This document shows positions 24,865-34,907 of a stretch of 43,936 bases of DNA, in pieces. The position numbers and the translations under genes are program-made. The notes below the pieces were generated by a model. It ran no database searches, was not told the origin of the DNA, and was given only the letters and a program-made list of their open reading frames with translations. How positions within the stretch are numbered: position 1 is the stretch's first letter; each line of letters opens with the position of its first letter. The DNA is from a candidate division KSB1 bacterium (GTDB taxonomy: Bacteria > Zhuqueibacterota > Zhuqueibacteria > Oceanimicrobiales > Oceanimicrobiaceae): assembly GCA_022562085.1 (NCBI GenBank), contig JADFPY010000007.1, positions 1 through 43,936 of the forward strand, read 5' to 3'.

Positions 24865-25650
24865 ATGAAGAACAAAATTTTATATTTAATAACGGCAATT
24901 TTGGTGTTGTTCATCTTTTGGGGCTGCGCGTCACAAAAGCGAATTAGTTCAAATCAGACTCAGTTTGACAATTTGAAGCGTGAGATTAAGTTTTATAAGG
25001 ATCAGAATTCGCAGCTACGCAGAGAAATTGATACTTTAAAGAAACAACTGTCAGAGATAGAGCTCGCCAACCGCCGGGATAAAGCTGATCTCACAGCCCA
25101 AATCGATGAAGTCCGCCAGAAATTGGATGCGCTTCAAAACCTGCTTCAGGATACCAATTACAGAATCAGTGACTTAAATCAAAGGTCGCCATCCAGGGAT
25201 ATTTTTCAACCGAATGACCAAAATACTTCTGCGCCAGGTGATACTTCCGCCAGATCACAAACTTTCCCGGTCGATTCGTCACGCGAACTTTACAACACGG
25301 CTTATCGTGATTTAATCCGCGGCAATTACCAATTAGCGCTCTCCGGTTTCCGGCAATTTGTCCGGCAGTATCCCAATTCTGATTTAATAGGCAACGCCCA
25401 ATATTGGATCGGCGAAGTTTTTTATGCCCAGGGCCGCTACTCCAACGCCATTGAAGAATTTGAAAAGGTGGTGCGCCGGTACCGAAACAGTGACAAGAAC
25501 GCCTCAGCTCTTTTAAAAATTGGCTATGCTTATTTCAATATCGATGAAATCGAACAAGGGAAGATATATTTAGAAGAAGTCGTTCAGCAGCATCCCGACT
25601 CGGAAGAAGCTAATTTGGCTAAAGGGCGGCTGGCTTCTCTAAATGAATAA
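24865..25650 (+). CDS. cpoB: CpoB/YbgF-like coiled-coil TPR protein, lipid-anchored
   Basis: A 261-residue periplasmic protein that in other bacteria coordinates Tol-Pal with PBP1B wall synthesis. After a lipobox-like FWGC (Cys 21) comes a long coiled coil (about 30-105: QFDNLKREIKFYKDQNSQLR and onward). A Ser/Pro-rich linker follows, then TPR repeats (LYNTAYRDLIRGNYQLALSG, NAQYWIGEVFYAQGRYSNAI, ASALLKIGYAYFNI) as in YbgF. E. coli CpoB is soluble; a lipid anchor here would be a difference. It is the last classical member of the tol-pal operon. Confidence 0.92.
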   Translation: MKNKILYLITAILVLFIFWGCASQKRISSNQTQFDNLKREIKFYKDQNSQLRREIDTLKKQLSEIELANRRDKADLTAQIDEVRQKLDALQNLLQDTNYRISDLNQRSPSRDIFQPNDQNTSAPGDTSARSQTFPVDSSRELYNTAYRDLIRGNYQLALSGFRQFVRQYPNSDLIGNAQYWIGEVFYAQGRYSNAIEEFEKVVRRYRNSDKNASALLKIGYAYFNIDEIEQGKIYLEEVVQQHPDSEEANLAKGRLASLNE

Positions 25651-25665
25651 TTCTGAGGTTATCTT

Positions 25666-26166
25666 ATGAAGGAACTGCAAATTACAGCCGCCCTTTTTCT
25701 CCTCGTAGCCGTTCCAGCCGTGCTTCTTTCTGCCCTCGAATCTGATGGCAGCGATGATCTTCAATCCTTACAAAAAGATATAGAACACAGTTTAGTAGCG
25801 CCCTGTTGCTGGAACATGACCGTTGACCAGCACGAATCCCCAGCCTCCCACAAAGTACGCGACAAGATTGCAGAATTACTTGAACAAAGCAAAACCAAAG
25901 AGGAAATTCTCACTTATTTTACCGCGCAACCGCAGTATGGAGAACGTATCTTGGCAGCGCCGTCACAAAAAAACTTTTTGGGAAAAATGGCTTATTGGCT
26001 TATTCCCATCGTTTTCATTTTCGGCGGTTTAATAGCCGTAAAAACCATAAGGAGTTTATCGAAAGCCAAATCCACAAAACCTGCCCAACATAAAAAGACA
26101 GAGAGTCAGCCAAACGGAGACAAATGGGAACAAAAAGTAGAAGATGAATTAAGCGAACTGGATTGA
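25666..26166 (+). CDS. CcmH-like cytochrome c maturation protein with a CC motif
   Basis: A 166-residue membrane-anchored protein resembling CcmH/NrfF, the thiol oxidoreductase that prepares apocytochrome c for heme attachment. It has an N-terminal signal or helix (1-22), then SLVAPCCWNMTVDQHESPAS aligned with the family LRCPVCQNQSIADS. KVRDKIAELLEQSKTKEEIL and PQYGERILAAP then match the three-helix core. One membrane helix follows (about 107-127) and a charged cytoplasmic tail. The classic CxxC is changed to an adjacent pair (C47, C48), with alanine in place of the first cysteine. I recall this CC form in other bacterial CcmH-like proteins. No other ccm genes are in the window. TGAGGT six bases upstream supports the start. 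Confidence 0.75.
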   Translation: MKELQITAALFLLVAVPAVLLSALESDGSDDLQSLQKDIEHSLVAPCCWNMTVDQHESPASHKVRDKIAELLEQSKTKEEILTYFTAQPQYGERILAAPSQKNFLGKMAYWLIPIVFIFGGLIAVKTIRSLSKAKSTKPAQHKKTESQPNGDKWEQKVEDELSELD

Positions 26167-26594
26167 TGCCCGCCAAGCTCACCCGCATGCACACTGCCGA
26201 ACACATCCTCACGGTGGTGATGCGAAAATTCTACGACGCGCCCCGCAACTTAGAATTCCACCTCAATGAGAAAAAGACCAAATGTGATTATGAAGTTCCC
26301 CGCTCTTTAAACGAGCAAGATATTATTCAGATAGAGACGCTGGTAAATCAAGAAATCAATGCCAACCATTCGGTCTCCTATTTTTTTGTTCACCGCGAAG
26401 AAGCCAAGGAATATGATCTTTGGAAAGTCCCGGCCGAAACCCAGGAAATCCGCATCGTCAAGATTGGCGAGTTTGATGCGCAGCCATGTCGTGGTGAACA
26501 CGTCAGCCGTACAAATGAAATTGGCAAATTTAGTGTCAGCAGTTATGAATTACGAGAAAACGGCCGGGTGCGCATTCGGTTTAAAATAGACTGA
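26166..26594 (+). CDS. AlaX-like tRNA-editing (SAD) domain protein
   Basis: A 142-residue free-standing version of the second additional domain of alanyl- and threonyl-tRNA synthetases, which hydrolyses mischarged aminoacyl-tRNA such as Ser-tRNA(Ala). All four zinc-ligand positions are present: HTAEH (H9, H13) and CRGEH (C108, H112). The TNEIGKF that follows is typical of the family. The ATG at 26166 shares one base with the stop of the preceding gene, so the two are co-translated; a TTG one codon earlier is possible. It is the last gene of the run beginning at tolQ. Confidence 0.88.
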   Translation: MPAKLTRMHTAEHILTVVMRKFYDAPRNLEFHLNEKKTKCDYEVPRSLNEQDIIQIETLVNQEINANHSVSYFFVHREEAKEYDLWKVPAETQEIRIVKIGEFDAQPCRGEHVSRTNEIGKFSVSSYELRENGRVRIRFKID

Positions 26595-26636
26595 GCTTTC
26601 CCTTTTTCATCTTCACTTTCATTTTCTAATTTTTAT

Positions 26637-26664
26637 ATTAATCAATGAAAAATGATTAATTTTT
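26637..26664 (+). terminator. AT-rich hairpin, probable terminator
   Basis: ATTAATCA (26637-26644) and TGATTAAT (26653-26660) flank an 8-base loop and are followed by TTTT. The stem is AT-only at its ends, so it is weak. It lies 43 bases past the AlaX gene, between convergent genes. Confidence 0.45.
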
Positions 26665-26736
26665 AAAAATAAATGGACATATCAATGTTTCGGTGGCGCT
26701 AGTTCTTGCAGTGGCTGCAAAAACATTAATTCAAAA

Positions 26737-29313
26737 TTAACCTACTACCAAATTCACCAATTTCCCAGGAACTACGATAACCTTCCTGACCGTTTTCCCT
26801 GCCAAACGTGACTCAAGTTGCTGCAACGCCAATTTTTCCAATTCGGCTTTATCGGTGGCAATGTTGGCGGGCACGAGAAGTTGATCTCGAAGTTTGCCGT
26901 TCATTTGGATGACAATGGTTTTTTCATCACGTTCGAGGGCGGTTTCGTCATAGGCCGGCCAGTTTTCTTCGAGAACTGCACTTTCATTGCCAATCACACG
27001 CCAGAGTTCTTCGGCAATAAATGGCGTAATCGGCGAGACCAGCAGAATAAGCTGCTCAATGGCTTGCTTAAGAAGCGGCGCATTTAGTTCATGGCTTTCG
27101 GCATCACAGGCCGCTGAATAATCATAAAGCTCGTTGTTAAACTCCATGACCGCTGCCACCGAAGTGTTAAAATGAAATTTTTTGAAATCTTTGGTTATGG
27201 CATAGGTCTTTTCGTTCATTACATGCCAGAGTTGTTTATCCCGTTTATTCAATTTCTCGCCATCGATCTTGGCAGGCGTAACATTTTTTAGAGTATCTTT
27301 ATATTTTTGCACAATCGTCCACAGACGGTTCAGAAACCGGTAGCCGCCCCGAATCCCTTCGTCGTTCCATTCGATCTCTCGCTCCGGCGGACCCATAAAA
27401 AGCGTATAAAGCCGCTCCGTGTCCGTGCCGTACTCTTCGATGATTTCTGTGGGCGCGATTGTATTTTTCTTCGATTTGCTCATTTTTGCCAATTCCTGAA
27501 TTAGCGGCTGGTCATCATGGGGACAAAGATTTTTATCTTTGACATCATGCGGTGGAATCCAGCCATGCTCTTTGCAGCGAAACGCCGCGTGGGTGATCAT
27601 GCCCTGAGTGAACAAGCGGGTAAATGGCTCATCGAATTTCACCAACTTCATATCCCGCATTGCCTTGGTGATGAAACGGGCGTAAAGCAGGTGCAGAATA
27701 GCGTGCTCGATGCCGCCAACATATTGATCAACCGGCAGCCATGAGTTGACCTGGTTAGAATCGAAAATTTTCTTGTCGTCATCTTGCGAGAGGTAGCGCA
27801 TAAAATACCACGCCGAATCAACAAATGTGTCCATGGTGTCGGTATCTCGCCGAGCCGCGCTGCCACATTTGGGACAGTCGGTTTCATAAAACTCAGGGAT
27901 TTCGGCAAGCCCCTTTTTTCCCAAAAATTCGACGTCAGGCAAAAGCACCGGCAAGTCCTCTTCCGGAACCGGCACAATGCCGCATTTCGGGCAGTGAATC
28001 ATGGGAATCGGCGTGCCCCAATAACGCTGCCGGGAAATGAGCCAGTCGCGCAAACGATAGTTCACTTCGCCTTTGCCGTATCCTTCTTTCTCGAACGAGT
28101 CGACCATTTTTTTGATGGTTTCAGGGCCGGCGGGCAATCCGTTGAACGCGCCGGAATTGATCATGACTCCGTCATGAGGGTAGGCTTCTTCCAGGGTCGC
28201 TCCGTCAAGAGCTTTACCTTCAGGTTGGATGACCGGAACAACCGACAAATCAAACTTTCGGGCAAATTCAAAGTCACGCTGGTCATGGGCCGGCACTGCC
28301 ATAATTGCGCCGGTTCCATACCCCATCAGCACGTAATCGGCGATCCAAATTGGAATTTTTTCGCCATTAGCAGGATTAATTGCATCGGCCCCAATAAACT
28401 CACCGGTCTTCTCGCGATCCGTGATCTGACGTTTGATGTCGCTTTCAGATTCTGTTTTTTTAACATAAGTTTCGACGTCTTTTTTTCGATCGGCAGTTGT
28501 CAAGCGCTCAACTAAGGGATGCTCAGGCGCCAGAACCATAAAAGTAGCGCCGTAAAGCGTGTCCGGGCGGGTGGTGAAAACTTCGATTTCTTCTGAAGCG
28601 CCTGCCACTTTGAAACGAAGCAGCGCCCCTTCGCTGCGGCCGATCCAGTTTCGCTGCATAATTTTCACACGCTCAGGCCAGTGCTGCAATTTATCAAGAT
28701 CGTCAAGCAGCTCTTGGGCGTAGTCGGTGATCTTAAAAAACCACTGGGTCAAATTCTTTTTAATAACTTCGGAGTGGCAGCGTTCGCAGGCCCCGTCTAC
28801 TACCTGCTCATTCGCCAAAACCGTGTCACACCCCGGGCACCAGTTTACCAACGAAGCTTTGCGGTAAGCCAGTTCTCGTTTATAAAGTTGGATGAACAGC
28901 CATTGATTCCACTTATAATAGCCGGGATCGCAGGTGGCGAGCTCACGCCGCCAATCAAAGACGACGCCCCATTCCCGAAATTGCTTTTTGAAGTTCTCGA
29001 TGTTTTTGTAAGTCCATTCTTTGGGATGAATACCGCGGTCGATGGCGGCGTTTTCTGCGGGCAGGCCAAAAGCATCGAAGCCCATGGGGTTGAGCACATT
29101 ATAGCCGTTCATAATCAAATAGCGGCAAGTGGCGTCACCGATAAGCCAGTTGCGGCCGTGACCCACGTGCATTTCTCCGGATGGATAGGGAAACATGTTA
29201 AGGTAATAGAGTTTTTTCCTGGTGCTTTTTAAATCGGGCTCAAAGAATTTCTGCTCTTTCCAGAAATCGCGCCATTTATCTTCAATTTTTTTAAAATCGT
29301 AAGGTCTGCTCAT
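26737..29313 (-). CDS. leuS: Leucyl-tRNA synthetase
   Basis: An 858-residue class I synthetase that charges tRNA(Leu). The HIGH motif appears as HVGH (49-52) after [13 protein letters not shown], and KMSKS is at 610-614 in [11 protein letters not shown] zinc-ribbon-like [20 protein letters not shown] is present. The CP1 editing domain has [20 protein letters not shown] and [16 protein letters not shown], so proofreading should be active. The anticodon-binding and C-terminal parts ([19 protein letters not shown] as [12 protein letters not shown]) are complete. Length is normal. It is monocistronic, convergent with the tol-alaX run, with weak GGA before the ATG. Confidence 0.97.
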   Translation of the reverse strand: MSRPYDFKKIEDKWRDFWKEQKFFEPDLKSTRKKLYYLNMFPYPSGEMHVGHGRNWLIGDATCRYLIMNGYNVLNPMGFDAFGLPAENAAIDRGIHPKEWTYKNIENFKKQFREWGVVFDWRRELATCDPGYYKWNQWLFIQLYKRELAYRKASLVNWCPGCDTVLANEQVVDGACERCHSEVIKKNLTQWFFKITDYAQELLDDLDKLQHWPERVKIMQRNWIGRSEGALLRFKVAGASEEIEVFTTRPDTLYGATFMVLAPEHPLVERLTTADRKKDVETYVKKTESESDIKRQITDREKTGEFIGADAINPANGEKIPIWIADYVLMGYGTGAIMAVPAHDQRDFEFARKFDLSVVPVIQPEGKALDGATLEEAYPHDGVMINSGAFNGLPAGPETIKKMVDSFEKEGYGKGEVNYRLRDWLISRQRYWGTPIPMIHCPKCGIVPVPEEDLPVLLPDVEFLGKKGLAEIPEFYETDCPKCGSAARRDTDTMDTFVDSAWYFMRYLSQDDDKKIFDSNQVNSWLPVDQYVGGIEHAILHLLYARFITKAMRDMKLVKFDEPFTRLFTQGMITHAAFRCKEHGWIPPHDVKDKNLCPHDDQPLIQELAKMSKSKKNTIAPTEIIEEYGTDTERLYTLFMGPPEREIEWNDEGIRGGYRFLNRLWTIVQKYKDTLKNVTPAKIDGEKLNKRDKQLWHVMNEKTYAITKDFKKFHFNTSVAAVMEFNNELYDYSAACDAESHELNAPLLKQAIEQLILLVSPITPFIAEELWRVIGNESAVLEENWPAYDETALERDEKTIVIQMNGKLRDQLLVPANIATDKAELEKLALQQLESRLAGKTVRKVIVVPGKLVNLVVG

Positions 29314-29491
29314 TTTCCTATTTTGACTCCGTGCAGTTTTGCTCCAAGTTCTTTAAGAGATTTCTATTGAAAAAGTCTATTGTCGATTCTATATTGATTT
29401 GTTTAGAATTATAAGCTGCAAAAATAAAAAATTAAAAGTGCATTTACAAGTAAATTAATAAAGTTTGAGTAGGAGGAACGAAACTAAAAAT

Positions 29492-29956
29492 ATGATTAAG
29501 AAAATTATTACCTCATTATTCTTTATTCTCCTCTTTAGTAACTCAATTTACGCACAGGGCCAAGGCTTTGGCCTGGGCATGATCCTCGGTGAACCAACCG
29601 GTATCAGCTTTAAAAATTGGCTTGGCAGGTCGACCGCTGTCGACTTCGCAATTGCCTGGTCTTTTGAAGGAAAAAATTCATTGACGATTCATGGCGATTA
29701 CCTTTCTCATCACTTTAAATTGATTCAAGTGGAATCGGGGAGTTTGCCTTTTTATTATGGTATTGGCGGCAGCATAAAATTTAAGGATGATGACACCCGA
29801 CTGGGGGCACGTGTGCCATTGGGATTGAACTACCACTTTGAAAATCTAACCCTGGACCTCTTTCTGGAATTTGTCCCGGTCTTGCTATTGATTCCGAAAA
29901 CAGACTTTGACATAAATGTCGGCATTGGAATAAGGTATTTCTTTACTCGTAAATAG
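29492..29956 (+). CDS. Small outer-membrane beta-barrel-like protein
   Basis: A 154-residue exported protein with a signal peptide ending at about SIYAQG, then alternating strands ([76 protein letters not shown]). The pattern fits a small barrel of the kind annotated as a hypothetical outer-membrane protein. The start is the ATG at 29492, which directly precedes the signal peptide; AGGAGG is present but 15 bases away. The downstream hydrolase gene begins 14 bases after the stop, so the two may be co-transcribed. No specific function is recognised. Confidence 0.75.
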   Translation: MIKKIITSLFFILLFSNSIYAQGQGFGLGMILGEPTGISFKNWLGRSTAVDFAIAWSFEGKNSLTIHGDYLSHHFKLIQVESGSLPFYYGIGGSIKFKDDDTRLGARVPLGLNYHFENLTLDLFLEFVPVLLLIPKTDFDINVGIGIRYFFTRK

Positions 29957-29969
29957 CTATGAGGTGAGC

Positions 29970-31190
29970 ATGCAATTTCAAAAAATATCCTTCAAAAATG
30001 CCAATGGCGAAAATCTCTCCGCTCGCCTCGATTTACCTCTCACCGGCGAACCGGTCGCTTTCGCCTTGTTCGCCCACTGCTTTACCTGCTCAAAAAATCT
30101 CAGGGCAGTGGGTAACATCAGCGAGGCTTTGAACCGGGAAGGCATTGCGGTTTTGCGCTTTGACTTCACCGGTCTCGGCGAAAGTGAAGGCGACTTTGCC
30201 GACACTAACTTTTCTTCAAATGTCGCTGATCTCATTGCTGCTGCTGATTTTCTTGAGAAAAAATTCCAAGCCCCAAAAATTTTGATTGGCCACTCCTTGG
30301 GTGGCGCGGCGGTTTTGCAAGCCGCAGGGAATATTCCATCCGTCCTTGCTGTAGCAACAATAGGTGCGCCCGCAGACCCGACGCATGTAAAACATCTCCT
30401 TGGCAGCACGCAAGAAACCATTGAAAAAGAGGGAGCAGCGGAGGTTTCAATCGCCGGGCGTACTTTCAAAATCAAAAAGCAGTTCCTCGACGATCTCGAA
30501 CAAACCAAAATGCAGGAGTCGATCCGCAATTTAAAACGGGCGCTTTTGATATTTCATTCGCCGGTGGACAATATTGTCGGCGTCGAAAATGCCGGTAAAA
30601 TTTTTGAGGCTGCCAGGCATCCCAAAAGCTTCCTTTCTCTCGATCACGCCGACCACTTGCTTACCGATGAACAAGATTCGCAATATGTCGGCCATATAAT
30701 TTCGGCCTGGGCGGGCAAGTATTTGGATATTTCCCCACAGACTCTTGAAAAAGCGGACTTAACGGACAACCGCATTTTCGTACGAACCGGAAAGTCGGGA
30801 TTTCAAACGGAAATAAACGCCAATGGCCATAGCCTGATTGCCGACGAACCTATTTCGGTGGGTGGCACAAATTTGGGTCCAACCCCGTATGATTACTTGG
30901 TCGCCGCGCTCGGTTCCTGCACCTCCATGACTTTAAGAATGTACGCCGACCGCAAAAAGTGGCCTTTGGAAGATGTGGTGGTCAGATTAAAACATCAAAA
31001 AGTCTATGCCAAAGATTGCGAAGAATGTGAAGATAAAAATGTCAAAATCGATGAAATCGAGCGGGAGATTGAAGTACACGGTCCGCTTGATGAAGCACAA
31101 AAGAAAAGACTTCTTGAAATCGCTGACCGGTGCCCGGTGCACCGCACGCTGCATTCTGAGATTGTAGTTAAAACAAAGTTGAAAGATTGA
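29970..31190 (+). CDS. Alpha/beta hydrolase fused to an OsmC-type peroxidase domain
   Basis: A 406-residue cytoplasmic fusion. Residues 1-255 are an alpha/beta hydrolase with nucleophile elbow GHSLGG (S109), acid D200 in HSPVD and histidine H226 or H229 in LDHADHLL. Residues 270-406 are an OsmC/Ohr domain with the reactive pair C317 ([15 protein letters not shown]) and C388 (DRCPVHRTL), which reduces organic hydroperoxides using thiols. The fusion is an established family (bifunctional alpha/beta hydrolase/OsmC). It suggests de-esterification and detoxification of oxidised lipids or peroxy esters, an inference. The ATG at 29970 follows GAGGT with a short spacing; a GTG two codons earlier is the alternative. 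Confidence 0.93.
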   Translation: MQFQKISFKNANGENLSARLDLPLTGEPVAFALFAHCFTCSKNLRAVGNISEALNREGIAVLRFDFTGLGESEGDFADTNFSSNVADLIAAADFLEKKFQAPKILIGHSLGGAAVLQAAGNIPSVLAVATIGAPADPTHVKHLLGSTQETIEKEGAAEVSIAGRTFKIKKQFLDDLEQTKMQESIRNLKRALLIFHSPVDNIVGVENAGKIFEAARHPKSFLSLDHADHLLTDEQDSQYVGHIISAWAGKYLDISPQTLEKADLTDNRIFVRTGKSGFQTEINANGHSLIADEPISVGGTNLGPTPYDYLVAALGSCTSMTLRMYADRKKWPLEDVVVRLKHQKVYAKDCEECEDKNVKIDEIEREIEVHGPLDEAQKKRLLEIADRCPVHRTLHSEIVVKTKLKD

Positions 31191-31225
31191 AAAGGTTTTT
31201 TGGAATGAATTGTAAGGAAATTCTA

Positions 31226-31331
31226 TTTTAGCCACTGATAAACACGGATGTTCACAGATTTATAATTTAAATTGTTCATATTATTGAAACCAAATCCGTG
31301 TTTTATCCGTGATAATCCGTGGCTAAAAAAC
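31226..31331. repeat. Inverted repeat of the ATCCGTGGCTAA family
   Basis: TTTTAGCCACTGATAAACAC and following bases (from 31227) are the imperfect reverse complement of AATCCGTG...ATCCGTGATAATCCGTGGCTAAAA ending at 31328. The two arms are about 35 bases long and 35 bases apart, and can fold into a long hairpin. Related units lie at 42961-43225. From memory, such ATCCGTG-type units are common, often multi-copy, in environmental bacterial genomes. It lies between the hydrolase-OsmC gene and the M16 gene and may end transcription. Confidence 0.7.
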
Positions 31332-31365
31332 CTATCTGAAGGGACTTTTTAACAAAGGATGAATC

Positions 31366-34170
31366 ATGAAACAAATATTTTCCATCTTATTTTTTCTTAA
31401 TTTTACATTTTCTATTTGCTTATCCCAAACTTCGATTGACTTAAAAAAAGAACTCCCCACCGATCCCACGATTACAATTGGCAAATTAAGAAACGGTCTC
31501 AAATATTACATCCGCGAAAACAAGAAACCCGAGAATCGCGCTGAGCTGCGTTTGGCTGTGAATGCGGGCTCTGTTCTCGAAGATGACGACCAGCGGGGGC
31601 TGGCGCATTTTGTAGAGCACATGGCGTTCAACGGTACAAAGAATTTTGCCAAACAGGAAATCGTCGATTATTTGGAATCGATCGGCATGCAATTTGGCCC
31701 GGACATCAATGCTTACACCAGCTTTGATGAAACGGTTTACATGTTGCAAGTGCCAACAGATAGTGTTGAGGCGGTCGAAACTGCATTTCAAATTCTGGAA
31801 GACTGGGCGCACAACATAAGTTTTGAGGAGGAAGAAATAGACAAGGAACGAGGAGTGGTGGTTGAGGAATGGCGGCTGGGACGCGGCGCCGGCGCCCGCA
31901 TGCGCGACAAGCAGTTTCCCATTTTATTTAAAGATTCTCGCTACGCCGAACGCTTACCGATTGGCAAAAAAGAAATTCTTGAAACAGCGCCTTACAATTC
32001 CTTGCGCAGATTTTACCGGGATTGGTACCGTCCGGACTTGATGGCCGTTGTGGCGGTAGGCGATTTTGATAAAGATTGGATCGAGAAATTAATTAAAAAA
32101 CATTTTAGACGCCTTAGAGTTCTCAAAAAACCGAGAGAACGTCAGGTCTTTCCGGTTCCGAATCATAAAGAAACTTTGTTTGCCCCTGCCTCAGATGTTG
32201 AAGCAACCGGCTCAAATATCAGTATCTATTACAAACATGAAGTGCCGGAAAAAGGCACTGTTGGCGACTATCGCCGGTCACTCATCGAAGCGCTTTACAA
32301 CAGCATACTCAACAACCGGCTCAATGAGTTGCTGCAAAATCCGGAGCCGCCGTTTTTGTTCGGCTTTTCGAGTCAAGGGACTTTTATTCGTTCTAAGAGT
32401 TTTTATATTTTAGGCGCAGGCGTCAAAGACAATGGTATCGAAGCCGGCCTTGAGGCAGTGCTCACCGAAGCCATCCGGGTGAGACGCCACGGGTTTACCG
32501 AGTCCGAATTGGAGCGACAAAAAACCGAAATGCTGCGTGGTTTTGAACAAGTCTACAATGAACGGGACAAAACCGAATCCGAGCAATTTGCCGCCGAATA
32601 CATCCGTAATTTTCTTGAAGGTGAATCTCTGCCGGGAATTGAGTATGAATACACTTTGTACAATTTACTACTGCCCGGCATCAAAACCGAAGAAGTCAAT
32701 CAGTTAGCAAAAAATTTGATTCGCGATGAAAATCGAGTCATTTCGGTCAGTACTCCGGAAAAGGAGGAAATTAAAACTCCGACAGAGGAAGGTATTTTAG
32801 CAGTATTTGATCGGGTTAACCGAAAAGAAATCAAACCCTATGAAGATACAGTACCGGACTTGCCGTTGGTCGAAATCCCACCTACTCCGGGTAAGATCGT
32901 CTCTCAGGAAACAATAGAAAAGTTGGGCGTCACGGAGTGGGATTTGTCCAATGGCGTGAAAGTTGTGCTCAAGCCGACCGATTTCAAAAACGACGAGATT
33001 TTGTTTACCGCTACCAGCCCCGGCGGACACTCGCTGGTTCCCGATAAAGATTTCATTGCTGCGGCCTCAGCAACCGCAATCATCCGCGAGGGCGGCCTCG
33101 GCAATTTTGACCGGATTGCTTTGCAAAAAAAGCTCGCCGGAAAATTGGCTGGCGTCTCCCCGTGGATCAGTTCACTGCAGGAGGGATTATCCGGCAACGC
33201 GTCACCAAAAGATTTAGAAACGTTATTCGAGCTTATTTATCTCCATTTTACAGCCCCGCGCAAGGACAACACTGCCTTTCTTTCTTTTCAAAATCGCATG
33301 AAAGGATTCATCAAAAATCGCCACGCGAGTCCGCAGGCTGCTTATCAGGACACCATCCGAGTTACCATGTCAAATTATCATCATCGCACCCGGCCGTGGT
33401 CGGAAGAGCTTCTCGACGAAATGAATCTGGAAACATCATTTAAGATTTACCAGGACCGATTTGCCGACGCCGGCGATTTCACTTTTTTCTTTGTGGGAAA
33501 TTTTGAGCTCGAGCAAATGAAACCGCTGGTACAAAAGTATCTCGGCGGCTTGCCTTCCGCTAATCGAAAAGAGAGTTGGAAAAATGTCGGCATCACGACC
33601 CCCGGAGGCGTTATTGAAAAAGATGTTAAAAAAGGCATCGAAGATCAAAGTCGAGTGACCATGATTTTCACAGGACCCTATGAGTGGAACCGCCGCAACA
33701 ACTACGAAATCAACTCGATGGCAAGAGCCTTTCAAATTAAGCTCAGGGAAGTTTTGCGCGAGGATTTGGGCGGAACTTACGGAGTTGGGGTCTCAGCTTC
33801 GACTTCTCGTTACCCGGATGAAGAGTACAGCATCAACATTTCCTGGGGTTGCGCGCCGGACAGAGTTGATGAACTAATTAAAACTGTCTTTTTGCAAATC
33901 GATAGTTTACAAACCTTCGGAACGACGGAAAAAAACCTGAACAAAGTAAAAGAAAACCAGCGTCGAAGCCGGGAGACTGATTTAAAAGAAAACAGATTCT
34001 GGTTAAGTTCTCTGCGCTTTTCTTATTATCATCAAAGAGAGCCATTGCAAATTTTGGAATACGACAAATTGATAGAAAAATTAACTTTAAAAGCTGTGCA
34101 ACGCGCAGCCCAAAAATATTTTAATGCAAAAAATTATGTTAAAGTGGTTTTGTATCCGGAGGGTTTTTAA
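31366..34170 (+). CDS. Secreted M16 zinc peptidase (PqqL-like)
   Basis: A 934-residue, two-repeat M16 peptidase with a signal peptide (about 1-20, FSILFFLNFTFSICLSQ). The inverted zinc motif HFVEH is at 81-85, with the third ligand in VVVEEWR (E167 or E168). MAFNGTKNF, GMQFGPDINAYTSFDETVYM and DWYRPDLMAVVAVGDFD are characteristic of the PqqL/zinc-protease group. The second half (about 525 on) lacks HxxEH and ends with the usual DLGGTYGVGVSA. It should digest peptides or imported protein fragments in the periplasm. It is not closely similar to the M16 at 13510, which lacks an export signal. The start has AAGGAT upstream at about 6 bases. Confidence 0.94.
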   Translation: MKQIFSILFFLNFTFSICLSQTSIDLKKELPTDPTITIGKLRNGLKYYIRENKKPENRAELRLAVNAGSVLEDDDQRGLAHFVEHMAFNGTKNFAKQEIVDYLESIGMQFGPDINAYTSFDETVYMLQVPTDSVEAVETAFQILEDWAHNISFEEEEIDKERGVVVEEWRLGRGAGARMRDKQFPILFKDSRYAERLPIGKKEILETAPYNSLRRFYRDWYRPDLMAVVAVGDFDKDWIEKLIKKHFRRLRVLKKPRERQVFPVPNHKETLFAPASDVEATGSNISIYYKHEVPEKGTVGDYRRSLIEALYNSILNNRLNELLQNPEPPFLFGFSSQGTFIRSKSFYILGAGVKDNGIEAGLEAVLTEAIRVRRHGFTESELERQKTEMLRGFEQVYNERDKTESEQFAAEYIRNFLEGESLPGIEYEYTLYNLLLPGIKTEEVNQLAKNLIRDENRVISVSTPEKEEIKTPTEEGILAVFDRVNRKEIKPYEDTVPDLPLVEIPPTPGKIVSQETIEKLGVTEWDLSNGVKVVLKPTDFKNDEILFTATSPGGHSLVPDKDFIAAASATAIIREGGLGNFDRIALQKKLAGKLAGVSPWISSLQEGLSGNASPKDLETLFELIYLHFTAPRKDNTAFLSFQNRMKGFIKNRHASPQAAYQDTIRVTMSNYHHRTRPWSEELLDEMNLETSFKIYQDRFADAGDFTFFFVGNFELEQMKPLVQKYLGGLPSANRKESWKNVGITTPGGVIEKDVKKGIEDQSRVTMIFTGPYEWNRRNNYEINSMARAFQIKLREVLREDLGGTYGVGVSASTSRYPDEEYSINISWGCAPDRVDELIKTVFLQIDSLQTFGTTEKNLNKVKENQRRSRETDLKENRFWLSSLRFSYYHQREPLQILEYDKLIEKLTLKAVQRAAQKYFNAKNYVKVVLYPEGF

Positions 34171-34194
34171 TTCCTAAAATAGAGTTGGCAAACT

Positions 34195-34824
34195 TTGAAA
34201 AAAGAACTCATCTATATCGGCGACCCGATGTGTTCCTGGTGTTGGGGATTTTCTCCGGTCTTGCAGGAAATTCGCAAACAATTCCAGGATCATCTGGCGT
34301 TTTCAGTTATTGTTGGCGGACTGCGGGCAGGCACTTCAGAAAATCTGACTGAGGATCTAAAACAAGACATCCGTGGCCATTGGACAGAGGTCAACAAAAT
34401 GACCGGCCAACCATTTTCATTTAATTTCTTTAACCGTGATAATTTTATTTACAATACCGAACCCGCTTGCCGTGCAGTCGTGACCATTCGAAATCTAAAA
34501 CCGAATTTAGTGTTCAGCTATTTTGAATCGCTGCACCATTCTTTTTATGTTGAGAATCATGACATAACAACAACGGAGGTGTTATCCAACAATGCCGGAA
34601 AAATTGGGGTGGATAGTGAGGCGTTTCAACTAACGTTCAATTCCCGGAAAATTATCGATGAAACGGCAAGTGATTTCGAAACTGCCAGAAGAATGGGTGT
34701 CTTTGGTTTTCCATCTTTAGTATTGAAAGAAGCTGAAAAAATAATCCCAGTGTCGAACGGGTACTGCACTTTCGAGGGGCTTACCCGCAAACTTGATAAA
34801 GTACTCAATCATCAGAGTTTTTAG
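34195..34824 (+). CDS. DsbA-family thioredoxin-fold protein (FrnE-like)
   Basis: A 209-residue protein of the DsbA/FrnE group, with the active motif CSWCWGF (C13, C16) after a first strand ELIYIGDPM and a cis-proline loop in GVFGFPSLVLKE. There is no signal peptide, so it should be cytoplasmic, like FrnE isomerases that act in oxidative-stress recovery. The only possible starts are TTG (34195); no ATG precedes the active site and no clear ribosome-binding site is seen. It lies 24 bases after the M16 gene and may be read from the same message. Together with the OsmC fusion it suggests a redox theme in this stretch. Confidence 0.85.
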   Translation: MKKELIYIGDPMCSWCWGFSPVLQEIRKQFQDHLAFSVIVGGLRAGTSENLTEDLKQDIRGHWTEVNKMTGQPFSFNFFNRDNFIYNTEPACRAVVTIRNLKPNLVFSYFESLHHSFYVENHDITTTEVLSNNAGKIGVDSEAFQLTFNSRKIIDETASDFETARRMGVFGFPSLVLKEAEKIIPVSNGYCTFEGLTRKLDKVLNHQSF

Positions 34825-34907
34825 TCATTTATATTTCTTGTCGATTCCTCGCGGATGAATCGTTTTAAAAGCAATAAAACTCAATTATCAATTAAGGAGG
34901 ATGCAAA

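Noticed and set aside
27784-28515. 243-codon plus-strand frame inside leuS
   Set aside because: It is antisense to conserved leucyl-tRNA synthetase sequence and shows no protein features.
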